The notes under the pieces are model-generated. The model was not told the DNA's origin. It saw only the letters and a list, made by a program, of their open reading frames with translations, and ran no database searches. The translations under genes and the position numbers were made by a program. 64,000 nucleotides of DNA from Deinococcus multiflagellatus (GTDB lineage Bacteria > Deinococcota > Deinococci > Deinococcales > Deinococcaceae), in the NCBI RefSeq assembly GCF_020166415.1, contig NZ_JAIQXV010000003.1, positions 62,001 through 126,000 on the forward strand. Reading direction: 5' to 3'. Positions within the stretch are counted from its first letter, which is position 1, and every line of letters begins with the position of its first letter. Shown here one piece after another: positions 39,723 to 48,756 of the stretch.

Positions 39723-41330
39723 CTACAGGACCCCCCGGGCGAAGTCCGCCATCACCCCAGGCGCCGCCGTGTCGAAGCCCACCACGTCCAGCATGTCGGT
39801 GCGGTTGGGGTCGGCAATCGTGAACCCGGTGGCGGTGAGGCCCACCACGATCAGGCGGGCGTCAATGCCCATTTTCTGGCGGTAGCGGTCCAGGGCCACC
39901 GCAGGGTGCACCTGGCCGGCCCAGGTTTCGTTGTCGGTGTAGACCACAAAGGTGTCCACCTCCAGCCCCTGTGCGGCGGCCCACAGCATGGGCTGCGCGC
40001 AGTCGGTGGCGCCAAAGCTGGCGCTCTGGGCCTTGCGCATGGCCGCTTCCAGCGTGTCGCGCGCCGTGATGTTCAGGGCCCGGAACTGAGCGGCAAAGCC
40101 CATGGTCAGCGCGCTGGCTTCGGTGCGCAGCGCCACGAGGCTCATGGCGGCGGCGGCCATGTTGGGGCTCAGGCCGGGCACCCCGCCCACCTGCCCGCAG
40201 GTCATGGAGCCCGAGACATCCAGGGCCAGCAGGTGCCGGGTACCCGCCGCCCGCACGTTCCCGAAGGCCAGGTGAAAGGCGTCTTCCAGCGCGTCAATCA
40301 CCTGGGGAACGGGCAGCCACTCGCTCTTGCCCTTCACGCCCCGGCCCTGGGCATACACCAGCCGGGCCTTCAGCACATCCAGCGGATGAATGCGCCCGCG
40401 CTTCAGGGCGCCGGGGTCCGTCAGGCGGCCCGTGACGGCCTGCACCGTGGCCGGGTCGTTCGCGGTCAGCACGCCCACGCGGCCCAGGTTCCCCAGGTTG
40501 CGCAGCAGCCAGGTCAGGCCGTTGGTCTGCATAGCCGCGCGGTAGACCTCGGCGCCGCGCAGGTGGGTGGGCACCGCCTCAATGGGCAGGCCATAGCCGC
40601 GCATCAGGGTGGCGGCGTCCCGGTCGGTGCCCGCGCTGGTGGCCAGCAGGTGCCCTTCAATCACGCGCAGGGCCGGGGCGCTGACCTCTGCCCCCAGGGC
40701 CGGGAGCACGCCGTTCGCCATGAACTTGAGCACGGCGTTGCGCTCGGGGTCGGCCACTTTGGGGTGGCTCTTGCGCAGGGCGTCGCGCTGGCTCCAGCCG
40801 TCGCGGCTCTTGTACTTCACCGCCCACAGGGCCAGCCGGCCCACATCGGCGGTTTCGTACACGTTCGCCACACCCCGGCGGGTCAGGCGGCCCCAGCCCC
40901 CCAGAGCGTCGGCAAACGCCAGGAAGTGCAGCAGCATGGTGCCGGTGCGCGCCACCTCGGGGAGCGCCGCCCAGGCGGCCTGGCGGTCGGCGGCGTTCAG
41001 GGCAGTTTTGGCGATCAGCGCCAGCACCAGCAGCGCGGGGTCCGGCTTGGGGGCGCGGGCGGCGCGCACCACGTCCAGCGTAATGCGCAGGGCTGCGGCG
41101 GCGTCCACCTGCACAAAGGTCTTTACAAACTCGGTGGCCTGCGTGGTGTGCGCCCGCTCGCCCGCGTAAAACGTGCCGCCGTCCGTGCCCAGAATCAGAA
41201 AGCGCGTCAGCCGGGCCTCGTCCGACAGGCCGTAGACATAGCCGCCGGCGTTGTTTTTGATCTGCCGGGGGTCCAGTCCTTCGGTCTGCGGGGTGCGGGC
41301 GGGGGTGATCGCGTTCAGTAGGTTCTTCAT
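39723..41330 (-). CDS. rsr: Ro60-like RNA-binding protein Rsr (TROVE domain)
   Basis: A 535-residue Ro60 orthologue, the length known from D. radiodurans Rsr. The N-terminal TROVE ring (residues 1-330, for example TDGGTFYAGERAHTTQ and FMANGVLPALGAE) binds Y RNAs and misfolded RNA; the C-terminal vWA domain has the MIDAS pattern DVSGSMTCG and VYTDNETWAG. Rsr works with exoribonucleases such as PNPase in RNA maturation and decay after stress. ATG 41330 is used; 41336 is six bases upstream and nearer a GGAGG. The gene is preceded by about 1.2 kb of tRNA-like RNA on the same strand. Confidence 0.95.
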   Translation of the reverse strand: MKNLLNAITPARTPQTEGLDPRQIKNNAGGYVYGLSDEARLTRFLILGTDGGTFYAGERAHTTQATEFVKTFVQVDAAAALRITLDVVRAARAPKPDPALLVLALIAKTALNAADRQAAWAALPEVARTGTMLLHFLAFADALGGWGRLTRRGVANVYETADVGRLALWAVKYKSRDGWSQRDALRKSHPKVADPERNAVLKFMANGVLPALGAEVSAPALRVIEGHLLATSAGTDRDAATLMRGYGLPIEAVPTHLRGAEVYRAAMQTNGLTWLLRNLGNLGRVGVLTANDPATVQAVTGRLTDPGALKRGRIHPLDVLKARLVYAQGRGVKGKSEWLPVPQVIDALEDAFHLAFGNVRAAGTRHLLALDVSGSMTCGQVGGVPGLSPNMAAAAMSLVALRTEASALTMGFAAQFRALNITARDTLEAAMRKAQSASFGATDCAQPMLWAAAQGLEVDTFVVYTDNETWAGQVHPAVALDRYRQKMGIDARLIVVGLTATGFTIADPNRTDMLDVVGFDTAAPGVMADFARGVL

Positions 41331-41498
41331 GGACATCGGCCCTCCTCTGTGGGGGCGGGGGAGATGGATGCTGGACCTGCGCCAGCAGCGACCCGGCGCC
41401 ACGCGCCTGGGTGGTGATGCGGGCTTCGATTGCATCGCTACGAAGTGATTCAATCCGAGCGGATGCGAGAAGAAGAGAAAAGGGTTCCGGGCGTGGAG

Positions 41499-41529
41499 TT
41501 GGCAAACCGGTGATGTTCCGGTTTGGCAA
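41499..41529 (-). promoter_or_regulatory. Hairpin between the tRNA-like array and rsr
   Basis: Arms TTGGCAAACCGG and CCGGTTTGGCAA pair over 11 of 12 positions with a 7-nt loop. No T-run, so it could be a processing or attenuation signal rather than a terminator. Confidence 0.55.
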
Positions 41530-41550
41530 CGGAACAGACGGAATCCGTAT

Positions 41551-41621
41551 GAACAGGGCAGGAATCGAACCTGCATCTGCTGGGCTTCAGCCAGCCGCTC
41601 TGCCATCTGAGCTACCAGTTC
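41551..41621 (-). ncRNA. tRNA-like module 1 (anticodon position GAA)
   Basis: 71-nt near-canonical cloverleaf: acceptor GAACTGG/CCTGTTC with one T-T mismatch, D-stem GCTC/GAGC, anticodon arm GCTGG-CTGAAGC-CCAGC, T-arm GCAGG-TTCGATT-CCTGC. There is no encoded CCA, and base 37 is G where tRNA-Phe needs A, so it may be a mimic rather than a decoding tRNA. Confidence 0.65.
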
Positions 41622-41626
41622 ACGGG

Positions 41627-41745
41627 GGAACGGGTGGGAGTCGAACCCACGACCTCTCGATCCGTAGTCGATAAGCCAGTGCCTTCGGCCCAATCGGGCA
41701 AGGTGCGGCGCTGGCAAAGTGCTCTAACCGCTGAGCTACCGTTCC
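41627..41745 (-). ncRNA. tRNA-like module 2 with inserted hairpin (ACG anticodon arm)
   Basis: 119 nt. Acceptor GGAACGG/CCGTTCC, D-arm and T-arm (GTGGG-TTCGACT-CCCAC) are perfect. Between D-arm and the ACG-containing arm (ATCGA-CTACGGA-TCGAG) sits a hairpin closed by GCCAG/CTGGC with the conserved CCTTGCCC-GGGCCGAAGG core. No CCA. Confidence 0.65.
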
Positions 41746-41758
41746 AGAAAAAGGGTGG

Positions 41759-41906
41759 GGGACGGGCGGGACTTGAACCCGCAGGTCTTGCGACCAATGT
41801 TCCAGATCAGCCTTCACTCTCGGCCCGCTTTGACAGGCAAGGGAACGCAAAGGCAGAGCTTCTTGGAAGAAGCCACATTCGTGTTGACCAGTTCCACCAC
41901 CGTCCC
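41759..41906 (-). ncRNA. tRNA-like module 3, Leu-type frame with 74-nt anticodon loop
   Basis: 148 nt. Acceptor GGGACGG/CCGTCCC, Leu-like D-arm (GTGGAACTGG...CAC), anticodon stem AATGT/ACATT, long variable arm GGTC-GCAA-GACC, T-arm GCGGG-TTCAAGT-CCCGC. The seven-base anticodon loop is replaced by 74 nt holding the hairpin with GCCTG/CGGGC and CCGAGAG. Confidence 0.65.
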
Positions 41907-41930
41907 CACGGTGATGTTTGAAGAGGTAAT

Positions 41931-42070
41931 GCAGCGGGGCGGGATTCGAACCCGCGACCCATTGATGAAAAGGTAACCTTGCATTGTCGGCCCAGAAGCG
42001 GGCAAGTGGCTGTGGAAGGAAACTGCCCTTTCAGGTAGCCAATTGCTCTACCAGCTGAGCTACCCGCTGC
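41931..42070 (-). ncRNA. tRNA-like module 4, His-type frame with 73-nt anticodon loop
   Basis: 140 nt. Acceptor CAGCGGG/CCCGCTG plus an extra G-C pair as in tRNA-His, D-arm GCTC/GAGC, anticodon stem ATTGG/TCAAT, T-arm GCGGG-TTCGAAT-CCCGC. The anticodon loop is 73 nt and holds CTTGCCC-GGGCCGACAATG-CAAG. Confidence 0.65.
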
Positions 42071-42307
42071 ATAGTTAAAGTTGGAGCGCCAGACTGACTG
42101 AGCGAAGGCCGAAGACCCACAGGCCTGCAGCGCGCGCAAGCTGCGTTGCCTCTCCCGGGAAACCGGTCAGGTTGTCTTCCGCAGCGGGTGGCGCGCTTGT
42201 CTGGAGGGGGATCAAGAAGGCCTGCTGCGTTTGGGCCGTGGCCCACGCAGGGCAACATCTGTCTGGGGGACCGGACAGCCACCGGGATGGGCCCGGATCG
42301 GGCCTGG
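42071..42307 (-). ncRNA. Spacer of the array with strong hairpins
   Basis: No clear tRNA frame. It holds a stable stem near 42225-42250 (TGCGT-GGGCC / GGCCC-ACGCA type) preceded by TTGCCC, which looks like a degenerate copy of the array hairpin. Confidence 0.4.
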
Positions 42308-42382
42308 TGCTCCGGGCTGGACTCGAACCAGCACTGACACGGTTCTGAGCCGTGTTCCTCTACCAAGTTGGGATACCGGAGC
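42308..42382 (-). ncRNA. tRNA-like module 6 (class I fold, CAG at anticodon position)
   Basis: Complete cloverleaf: acceptor GCTCCGG/CCGGAGC, A73, D-region resembling tRNA-Gln, anticodon arm CACGG-CTCAGAA-CCGTG, T-arm GCTGG-TTCGAGT-CCAGC. CAG would decode Leu CTG, but bacterial Leu tRNAs have a long variable arm, which this lacks. No encoded CCA. It may be a tRNA mimic. Confidence 0.65.
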
Positions 42383-42484
42383 ATAGGAGACCTCGTGGGG
42401 GCCAGAGCAGCCGGGAAGATAACCCTTGTGCTTCGGCCCACAGGTTGGGCAAGGGTGTGCAAAAGGGACACATAGTCCCGTGGA

Positions 42485-42555
42485 GCAGGTTGGTCGGAAT
42501 TGCACCGCCGTCACCGGACGGTTGCCCGGCATCTTGCTGACTAGAAGAAACCTGC
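42485..42555 (-). ncRNA. Degenerate tRNA-like module 7
   Basis: Acceptor-like GCAGGTT/AACCTGC and D-stem-like TCTT/AAGA are perfect, but the T-loop (TGCAATT) and the central arm are not canonical. Confidence 0.4.
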
Positions 42556-42799
42556 GTGAAGGTGGGGTGGACAAGGCAGAGCCATGAGCGGATGTCCTGG
42601 AAAGGGAGAACTCATGGCCTTCGGCCCACCCGGAGGAGTGGGACACCCAATCGGACTTGAGGGGCATGTTTCCTGAGCGAACATCAGGCGCCTTGACCTC
42701 TGGACGAGGGGTGAGTGAGGTTGACCGGGCAAAGGGGCGACAGAGGGATCGTGGGAAGGATAACCCTGGGTCTTCGGCCCAGTCAGCGGGCACGGGGGA

Positions 42800-42805
42800 A
42801 GTGTA
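42800..42805 (-). promoter_or_regulatory. Likely -10 element of the tRNA-like array
   Basis: TACACT on the minus strand just upstream of the first conserved hairpin (42796), placing that hairpin at the very 5' end of the transcript. No clear -35. Confidence 0.45.
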
Positions 42806-42975
42806 GGGGGCCGGCGGGCGCGCCACATTCGCTGGGTGGCGTAAGAGGCGTGTACGCCATTCAGCGGGGCCTGGCGGCGCGGTCATGGTCGCCTGCCGGA
42901 CCGATCACGGGGCGTTCATGGGGACCTGTCTACCCTGGGCGCACCCTGGCCGGGCGCCAGGCAGGAGGAAGGACC

Positions 42976-45183
42976 ATGACGAACACAACGCAAAAAGGGC
43001 GGTTCCTGAGACTCTGTGGCCTGGTCCCGCTGACACTGCTGGGGGCCGCCAGCGCCCAGGGCCTCACGGCGCCGGGCAGCGCGCTGCAACCCCTGCAACC
43101 GGTGGTCAATCCCAATCTGGTGCGGGTGCTGGCTGGCCCGGCGCTGGTGGTGGTGCCGGAGGACGGGGCCGTCACCCTGGTCTGGACTGCCGACCCGCGC
43201 GTCTCCGGGTACGACGTATACCAGGGGGGCCAGAAGTTGAATGCCCGGCCCGTGTCCAGCAGCCAGGAGGCCGCCGCGCTGCGGTACCGCGTGCCGAACC
43301 TGAAAAATGGTGTGCGCTACGACTTCCGGGTGGTGGCGCTGGGGGACGCGAAGGTGGCGGCCTCGGCGTCCCCGGCGCCGGTTTCGGGCGGGCCGCTGGT
43401 GTGCGCGCGCTACCCCGTGCAGGGCACCGATATGGGCGTGCAGGCCCAGAACGTGCAGGTGGGCAGCGGCGCGGCCACCGTGACTGTGAACGGCCTGACG
43501 CTGGGCGCCAGTGGCGGCGGCCTGTACCAGGGCACCCTGCCGGCCCCCGTGGCGGCGGGCAGTCCCCTGGCCCTGCTGACCCGGGTGGGCGAGTGCCTGG
43601 TGTTCGCCACCGACCGCGTGCCGGAACGCCCCATCCTGAATGCCCCGGCGGCGGGGACCAGCGTGGCCCCGGGCGCGGCCCTGCCAGTGGCCTGGACCTC
43701 GGCCAGTAATCCGGCACGCTTTGTGGTGGCGGCGACCTGGGTGGCGGACGGCGTGGGGCACGGCTGGCGCTCGGGCGACCTGCCGGGCAGCGCGCGCAGC
43801 TTCAGCCTGCCAGCGGGGACGCTGCCGGCGGGGCAGACGGTGAAGGTGCGGGTCTACGCCTACAACGACGGGGCGGGGGCCTTTGTGGGCAGTTTCACCC
43901 CAGACTCGCGCATGGCCATTCGCAACGGCGACGAGGCCGGGCGGGACGTGACGGTGCAGGCCGCCGCGCCCAACCCGCCGGCGGTCAGCTGGGGCGACCC
44001 GCACCTCATCTCGCTGGATCAGGTGGCGCTGGAATTCCAGGCCGTGGGCGAATTCGACCTGACCCAGGCCAGCACCGATGACTTTCGCGTGCAGGCCCGG
44101 CAGCGGCCCTGGGGCGGCAGCCGCGTGGTCAGTGTGAACACCGCCATTGCCACCCGCATGAACGGCCAGAAGGTGGGTGTCTACGCCGGGCAGATTCCGG
44201 CCCTGCGCCTGGGGGATGCGGGCGTGCGCACTGAGGTGCCCGTGGGGGGGCTGGACCTGGGCGGCGGTTTCCGGATCACGCAGAGCGGCAACCTCTACAC
44301 CCTGGCCTTCCCGGGCGGCGAGCGCCTGGCGATCACCAACAACGGCGCGTACCTGGACGCCCGCCTGACCCTGCCCGACAGCCGCCGGGGCCGCGTGCGC
44401 GGGCTGTGGGGCAACTTCGACGGCAACCTGACCAACGAACTCACCACGCGCGGCGGGGTGACCCTGCCCGGCCCAACAGGTCTGGGCGAGCTGTACGGCA
44501 CGTTTGGCAACAGCTGGCGGGTGCCGTCGGCCACCGAGTCGCTGTTCGTGTACGACGACGGCGAACGCTTTGGCGGCTTTGACGATCCCACCTTCCCGGC
44601 GGCGGCGCCCGCCGTGCCTGCCGGGGCCGCCGCCAGCGCCGAGGCCACCTGCCGCGCGGCGGGCGTGACCGACCCCCTCTTGCTGGACCGCTGCGTGACC
44701 GATGTGGCCCTGACCGGCAATCCCCGCTTTGCCGCCAGCAGCGCCGAGACCCAGCCCCCGCGCGACCAGGTGCGCCTGGCCCTGCCTGACCTGACGGTGA
44801 CCGCCTTTAGTGCCGTCTACAGCGGGGTCTGCCGCGCCGGCCAGGCCCTGGTGACCGCCCAGGTCACGGTGCGCAACGTGGGCGGCGCCCCCAGCCCCGC
44901 GCGGCCCGACGTGGGCGTGGTGCAGGTGGTGGACACCCGCGACGAGGGCCAGCCCAGCGGCTACCGGGGCAATGGGGTAGGCCTGGGCGCCCTGGCCCCG
45001 GGCCAGAGTGCCACCGTGACCATCCCGGTGTACTTCCCTTCCACCCAGCCCGCCGACGCCCCCGGCGCCCACACCTACGCCGCCCGCGTGAATTTCGGCG
45101 CCTACTTTCCGGAAGCCAGCACGGCGAATAACCGCTTTGGCGGGGTGCAGACGGTGACGGTACCCGCGGGCGATTGCCGGTAG
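42976..45183 (+). CDS. Secreted protein with von Willebrand type D and CARDB-like domains
   Basis: A 735-residue protein. Signal peptide up to about residue 28 (LTLLGAASAQ), a fibronectin III-like domain (VTLVWTADPRVSGYDVYQGG), a second beta domain, then a vWD domain (VSWGDPHLISLDQVALEFQ, LWGNFDGN) around residues 330-520 and a C-terminal CARDB-like adhesion module (DLTVTAFSAVYSGVCRAGQA). Probably extracellular and adhesive or structural. GGAGGAAGG precedes ATG 42976. It is divergent from the rsr RNA array. Confidence 0.85.
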   Translation: MTNTTQKGRFLRLCGLVPLTLLGAASAQGLTAPGSALQPLQPVVNPNLVRVLAGPALVVVPEDGAVTLVWTADPRVSGYDVYQGGQKLNARPVSSSQEAAALRYRVPNLKNGVRYDFRVVALGDAKVAASASPAPVSGGPLVCARYPVQGTDMGVQAQNVQVGSGAATVTVNGLTLGASGGGLYQGTLPAPVAAGSPLALLTRVGECLVFATDRVPERPILNAPAAGTSVAPGAALPVAWTSASNPARFVVAATWVADGVGHGWRSGDLPGSARSFSLPAGTLPAGQTVKVRVYAYNDGAGAFVGSFTPDSRMAIRNGDEAGRDVTVQAAAPNPPAVSWGDPHLISLDQVALEFQAVGEFDLTQASTDDFRVQARQRPWGGSRVVSVNTAIATRMNGQKVGVYAGQIPALRLGDAGVRTEVPVGGLDLGGGFRITQSGNLYTLAFPGGERLAITNNGAYLDARLTLPDSRRGRVRGLWGNFDGNLTNELTTRGGVTLPGPTGLGELYGTFGNSWRVPSATESLFVYDDGERFGGFDDPTFPAAAPAVPAGAAASAEATCRAAGVTDPLLLDRCVTDVALTGNPRFAASSAETQPPRDQVRLALPDLTVTAFSAVYSGVCRAGQALVTAQVTVRNVGGAPSPARPDVGVVQVVDTRDEGQPSGYRGNGVGLGALAPGQSATVTIPVYFPSTQPADAPGAHTYAARVNFGAYFPEASTANNRFGGVQTVTVPAGDCR

Positions 45184-45296
45184 GGCGGTGGGTGGTTGGT
45201 CGGAGGTTGTGGGAAAAGAGAGGGGGCCAGCGGTGTGTGCCGCTGGCCCCCTCATGTGGGGGGTGGTTCTACTCACCACTGACCACTCACCACTTC
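45183..45296. repeat. 7-base arrays flanking a terminator hairpin
   Basis: Left array from 45183 (GGGTGGT type, four units, starting at the stop codon) and right array 45269-45296 (CCACTNA type, four units), with the hairpin at 45221-45252 between them. Confidence 0.8.
45221..45252. terminator. Bidirectional hairpin between vWD gene and DAK kinase gene
   Basis: Perfect 13-bp stem AGGGGGCCAGCGG/CCGCTGGCCCCCT with loop TGTGTG. Preceded on the minus side by short A-tract GAAAAGAG complement, fitting termination of the DAK gene. Confidence 0.8.
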
Positions 45297-45298
45297 CC

Positions 45299-46901
<1,603 letters not shown>

Positions 46902-46909
<8 letters not shown>

Positions 46910-47234
46910 GCTGCACCCCCACGGCATGCACGCGGGTGGCGGCCAGCTCCAGGCCCGCCTGGGTTTTCACGGTGTGTTCCACGCGCTCGGCAATGTTGCG
47001 CGCCACGGTGGGAATGCTGACGCCGTAGGCCATGACCACGTACAGGTCGGCCGCATAGCGCGCGCCGTCCTTGGTGATCACCACGCCGTCACTGACCTGC
47101 GCGCGCCCCAGCACGCGGCTGAGGCCTTCTTTGAGGTTGGCGGGGGCCATGCCCACCACGCCCGGAATCTCATGGGCGGTGAGGCCGATCAGGGAGGCCA
47201 GCGCCGCCTCGGTGATTTGAATGGAGCCGTTCAC
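46902..47234 (-). CDS. Asp23/Gls24-family protein
   Basis: A 110-residue Asp23 protein (ITEAALASLIGLTAHEIPGVVGM, VITKDGARYAADLYVVMAYG). The family is linked with cell-envelope stress in Gram-positives and is usually placed just before the DAK gene, as here. Confidence 0.9.
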
Positions 47235-47267
47235 AGTAAAGGGCAGTATAAGGGGCGGTAGAAAAGG

Positions 47268-47295
47268 GAGCGGGGCGCGGGGTGCGGGAAGCGGG
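47268..47295. repeat. 7-base tandem array, unit NNGCGGG
   Basis: Four units in exact phase in the 120-bp divergent gap between the Asp23 and pepA genes. Confidence 0.75.
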
Positions 47296-47354
47296 AGGGC
47301 CGGGGTGTCTGGCGTGGGTGAACAGGGCGGGGGCGGGCGTGGTTTACTCCGCGC

Positions 47355-48683
47355 ATGTCACTTGTGAAGACGCTGGAGCGTGCAGACCTTGCGTTGGTGT
47401 GGGCGGGCCCCGAACAGACGGAGCGGCTGACCCAGGGCCTGAAGGCGGGTGAGGTGCGGCTGCTGGCCCGGACCGAAGATGGGGACGAGGCGGTGGCCCT
47501 GGCCCCCGCAAGCGCCCGGGAGGCCCGTGACCTGGGCGCGGCGCTGGCCGGACTGGCGCGTGAGCTGAAGGCGGCCTCGGTGAAGGTGCCGGCCACCCCG
47601 CACGGCGCGGCGCTGGCTCAGGCGGCCCTGGCCGAAGGCTGGCGCGAACGGCGCTACCGACAGACACCGGGCACCACCCCCTCTCTGCTGGTGGAGGGCC
47701 TGAGCGACGAAGCCCACGCGCGCCTCAGCGCCCTGAACGCGGGCCTGACCTTTGCCCGTGAACTCACCAGCGCGCCCGCCAACGTGCTGAACCCCGTCAC
47801 CCTGGCCCGCGAGGCCCGGACCCTGGAGGCCCTGGGCCTGGATGTGGACGTGTGGGACGGCGACGACATTCAGGCGCGCGGCATGGGGCTGCTGGCCGCC
47901 GTCGCGGCCGGGAACGCGACTGGCCCGCGCCTGATCCGCGTGACCTTACCCGCCCGCGGCGAAAAAACAGCTGTGCTGGCGCTGGTGGGCAAGGGCATCA
48001 CCTTCGACACGGGCGGCTATTCCATCAAGCCGGCGGCGGGGATGAACGGCATGAAGAACGACATGGGCGGCGCGGCGGCGGTGCTGGGGGCCATGCGCGC
48101 CCTGGGGGAACTGAAGGCGCAGGTGCCGGAAGGCGTGGAGGTGCGCGCCTACGTGGCCGCCGCCGAGAACATGGTGGGCCCGAACGCCATGCGCCCCGGC
48201 GATATTTACCGCGCGGCCAACGGCCTGCATGTAGAAGTCACGAACACCGACGCCGAGGGCCGCCTGGTGCTGGCCGACGCCCTGACCGTGGCCTGCGAGG
48301 AAGGCGCCACCGAACTGGTGGACCTCGCCACCCTGACCGGCGTGAAGGTGAGCGCCCTGGGCAACGACATTGCGGCCCTGTTCAGCAGCGACCCCGCCCT
48401 GACCGCCCGCCTGAAAAGCGCCGCTGAGGCCGCCGGCGAGCACGTGTGGGAACTGCCCCTGCACCAGCCCTACCTGAAGGGCTACCAGAAAAACACCGTG
48501 GCCGACCTGAAAAACAGCGACATGAACCCGGCGGGCGCCAGCATCAAGGCCGCCCTGTTCCTCCAGCAGTTCGTCACCCGCCCCTGGGCCCACCTGGACA
48601 TCGCCGGCAACGCCACCCGTGAGGAAGTGGCGACGGGCTGGGGGGTGGGGACGCTGGTGGAATACGTGTTGGGGAGGCTGTAG
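47355..48683 (+). CDS. pepA: Leucyl aminopeptidase (M17)
   Basis: A 442-residue M17 peptidase. The metal/active site region GKGITFDTGGYSIKPAAGMNGMKNDMGGAA and NTDAEGRLVLADAL are intact, with an N-terminal macro-like domain. It removes N-terminal residues from peptides in the cytosol and forms hexamers with two metal ions. The stop codon lies inside the first unit of a 7-base repeat array. Confidence 0.95.
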   Translation: MSLVKTLERADLALVWAGPEQTERLTQGLKAGEVRLLARTEDGDEAVALAPASAREARDLGAALAGLARELKAASVKVPATPHGAALAQAALAEGWRERRYRQTPGTTPSLLVEGLSDEAHARLSALNAGLTFARELTSAPANVLNPVTLAREARTLEALGLDVDVWDGDDIQARGMGLLAAVAAGNATGPRLIRVTLPARGEKTAVLALVGKGITFDTGGYSIKPAAGMNGMKNDMGGAAAVLGAMRALGELKAQVPEGVEVRAYVAAAENMVGPNAMRPGDIYRAANGLHVEVTNTDAEGRLVLADALTVACEEGATELVDLATLTGVKVSALGNDIAALFSSDPALTARLKSAAEAAGEHVWELPLHQPYLKGYQKNTVADLKNSDMNPAGASIKAALFLQQFVTRPWAHLDIAGNATREEVATGWGVGTLVEYVLGRL

Positions 48684-48756
48684 GTCGTGGGTTGTATGCT
48701 GTAGGAAAAGTCCACCTCCTTTCCTACAACCTACGTCCTACACCCCACATCCCTTA
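48679..48756. repeat. Facing 7-base arrays overlapping both stop codons
   Basis: Left array 48679-48706 (TGTAGGN type, four units, containing the pepA TAG). Right array 48722-48756 (TCCTACA type, five units, containing the stop of the gene at 48754). TGTAGGAAA (48700-48708) pairs with TTTCCTACA (48720-48728). Confidence 0.85.

Larger units (their letters stand above)
41551..42800 (-). ncRNA. Array of tRNA-like / Y-RNA-like modules upstream of rsr
   Basis: Read on the rsr strand, this 1.2 kb carries at least five tRNA-like folds with D-arm (GCTCAGNTGGTAGAGC type) and T-arm (GGTTCGANTCC type) and six copies of a hairpin of the form CCTTGCCC-loop-GGGCCGA(A)G. The copies lie at 41682-41703, 41811-41842, 41977-42007, 42423-42455, 42617-42642 and 42764-42796. 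A seventh degenerate copy lies near 42219-42254. In D. radiodurans the Y RNA that binds Rsr is encoded immediately upstream of rsr, and bacterial Y RNAs are known to mimic tRNAs. Here that module appears multiplied. No protein gene fits. Confidence 0.75.

Noticed and set aside
41411..41976. Plus-strand frames reading GIEPASAGLQPAALP and GVEPTTSRSV
   Set aside because: These are false translations opposite the tRNA-like modules, not proteins.
41759..42070. Group I introns in tRNA genes
   Set aside because: The inserts are about 66-67 nt, far too short for the conserved group I core.
41551..42800. CRISPR array or tandem tRNA operon
   Set aside because: Units are not identical repeats with unique spacers, and several folds cannot decode (73-74-nt anticodon loops, no CCA), so neither label fits.
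42916..45279. 787-codon minus-strand frame opposite the vWD gene
   Set aside because: Low-complexity His/Gly/Arg composition typical of an antisense frame in GC-rich DNA; the plus-strand frame has a signal peptide and domains.
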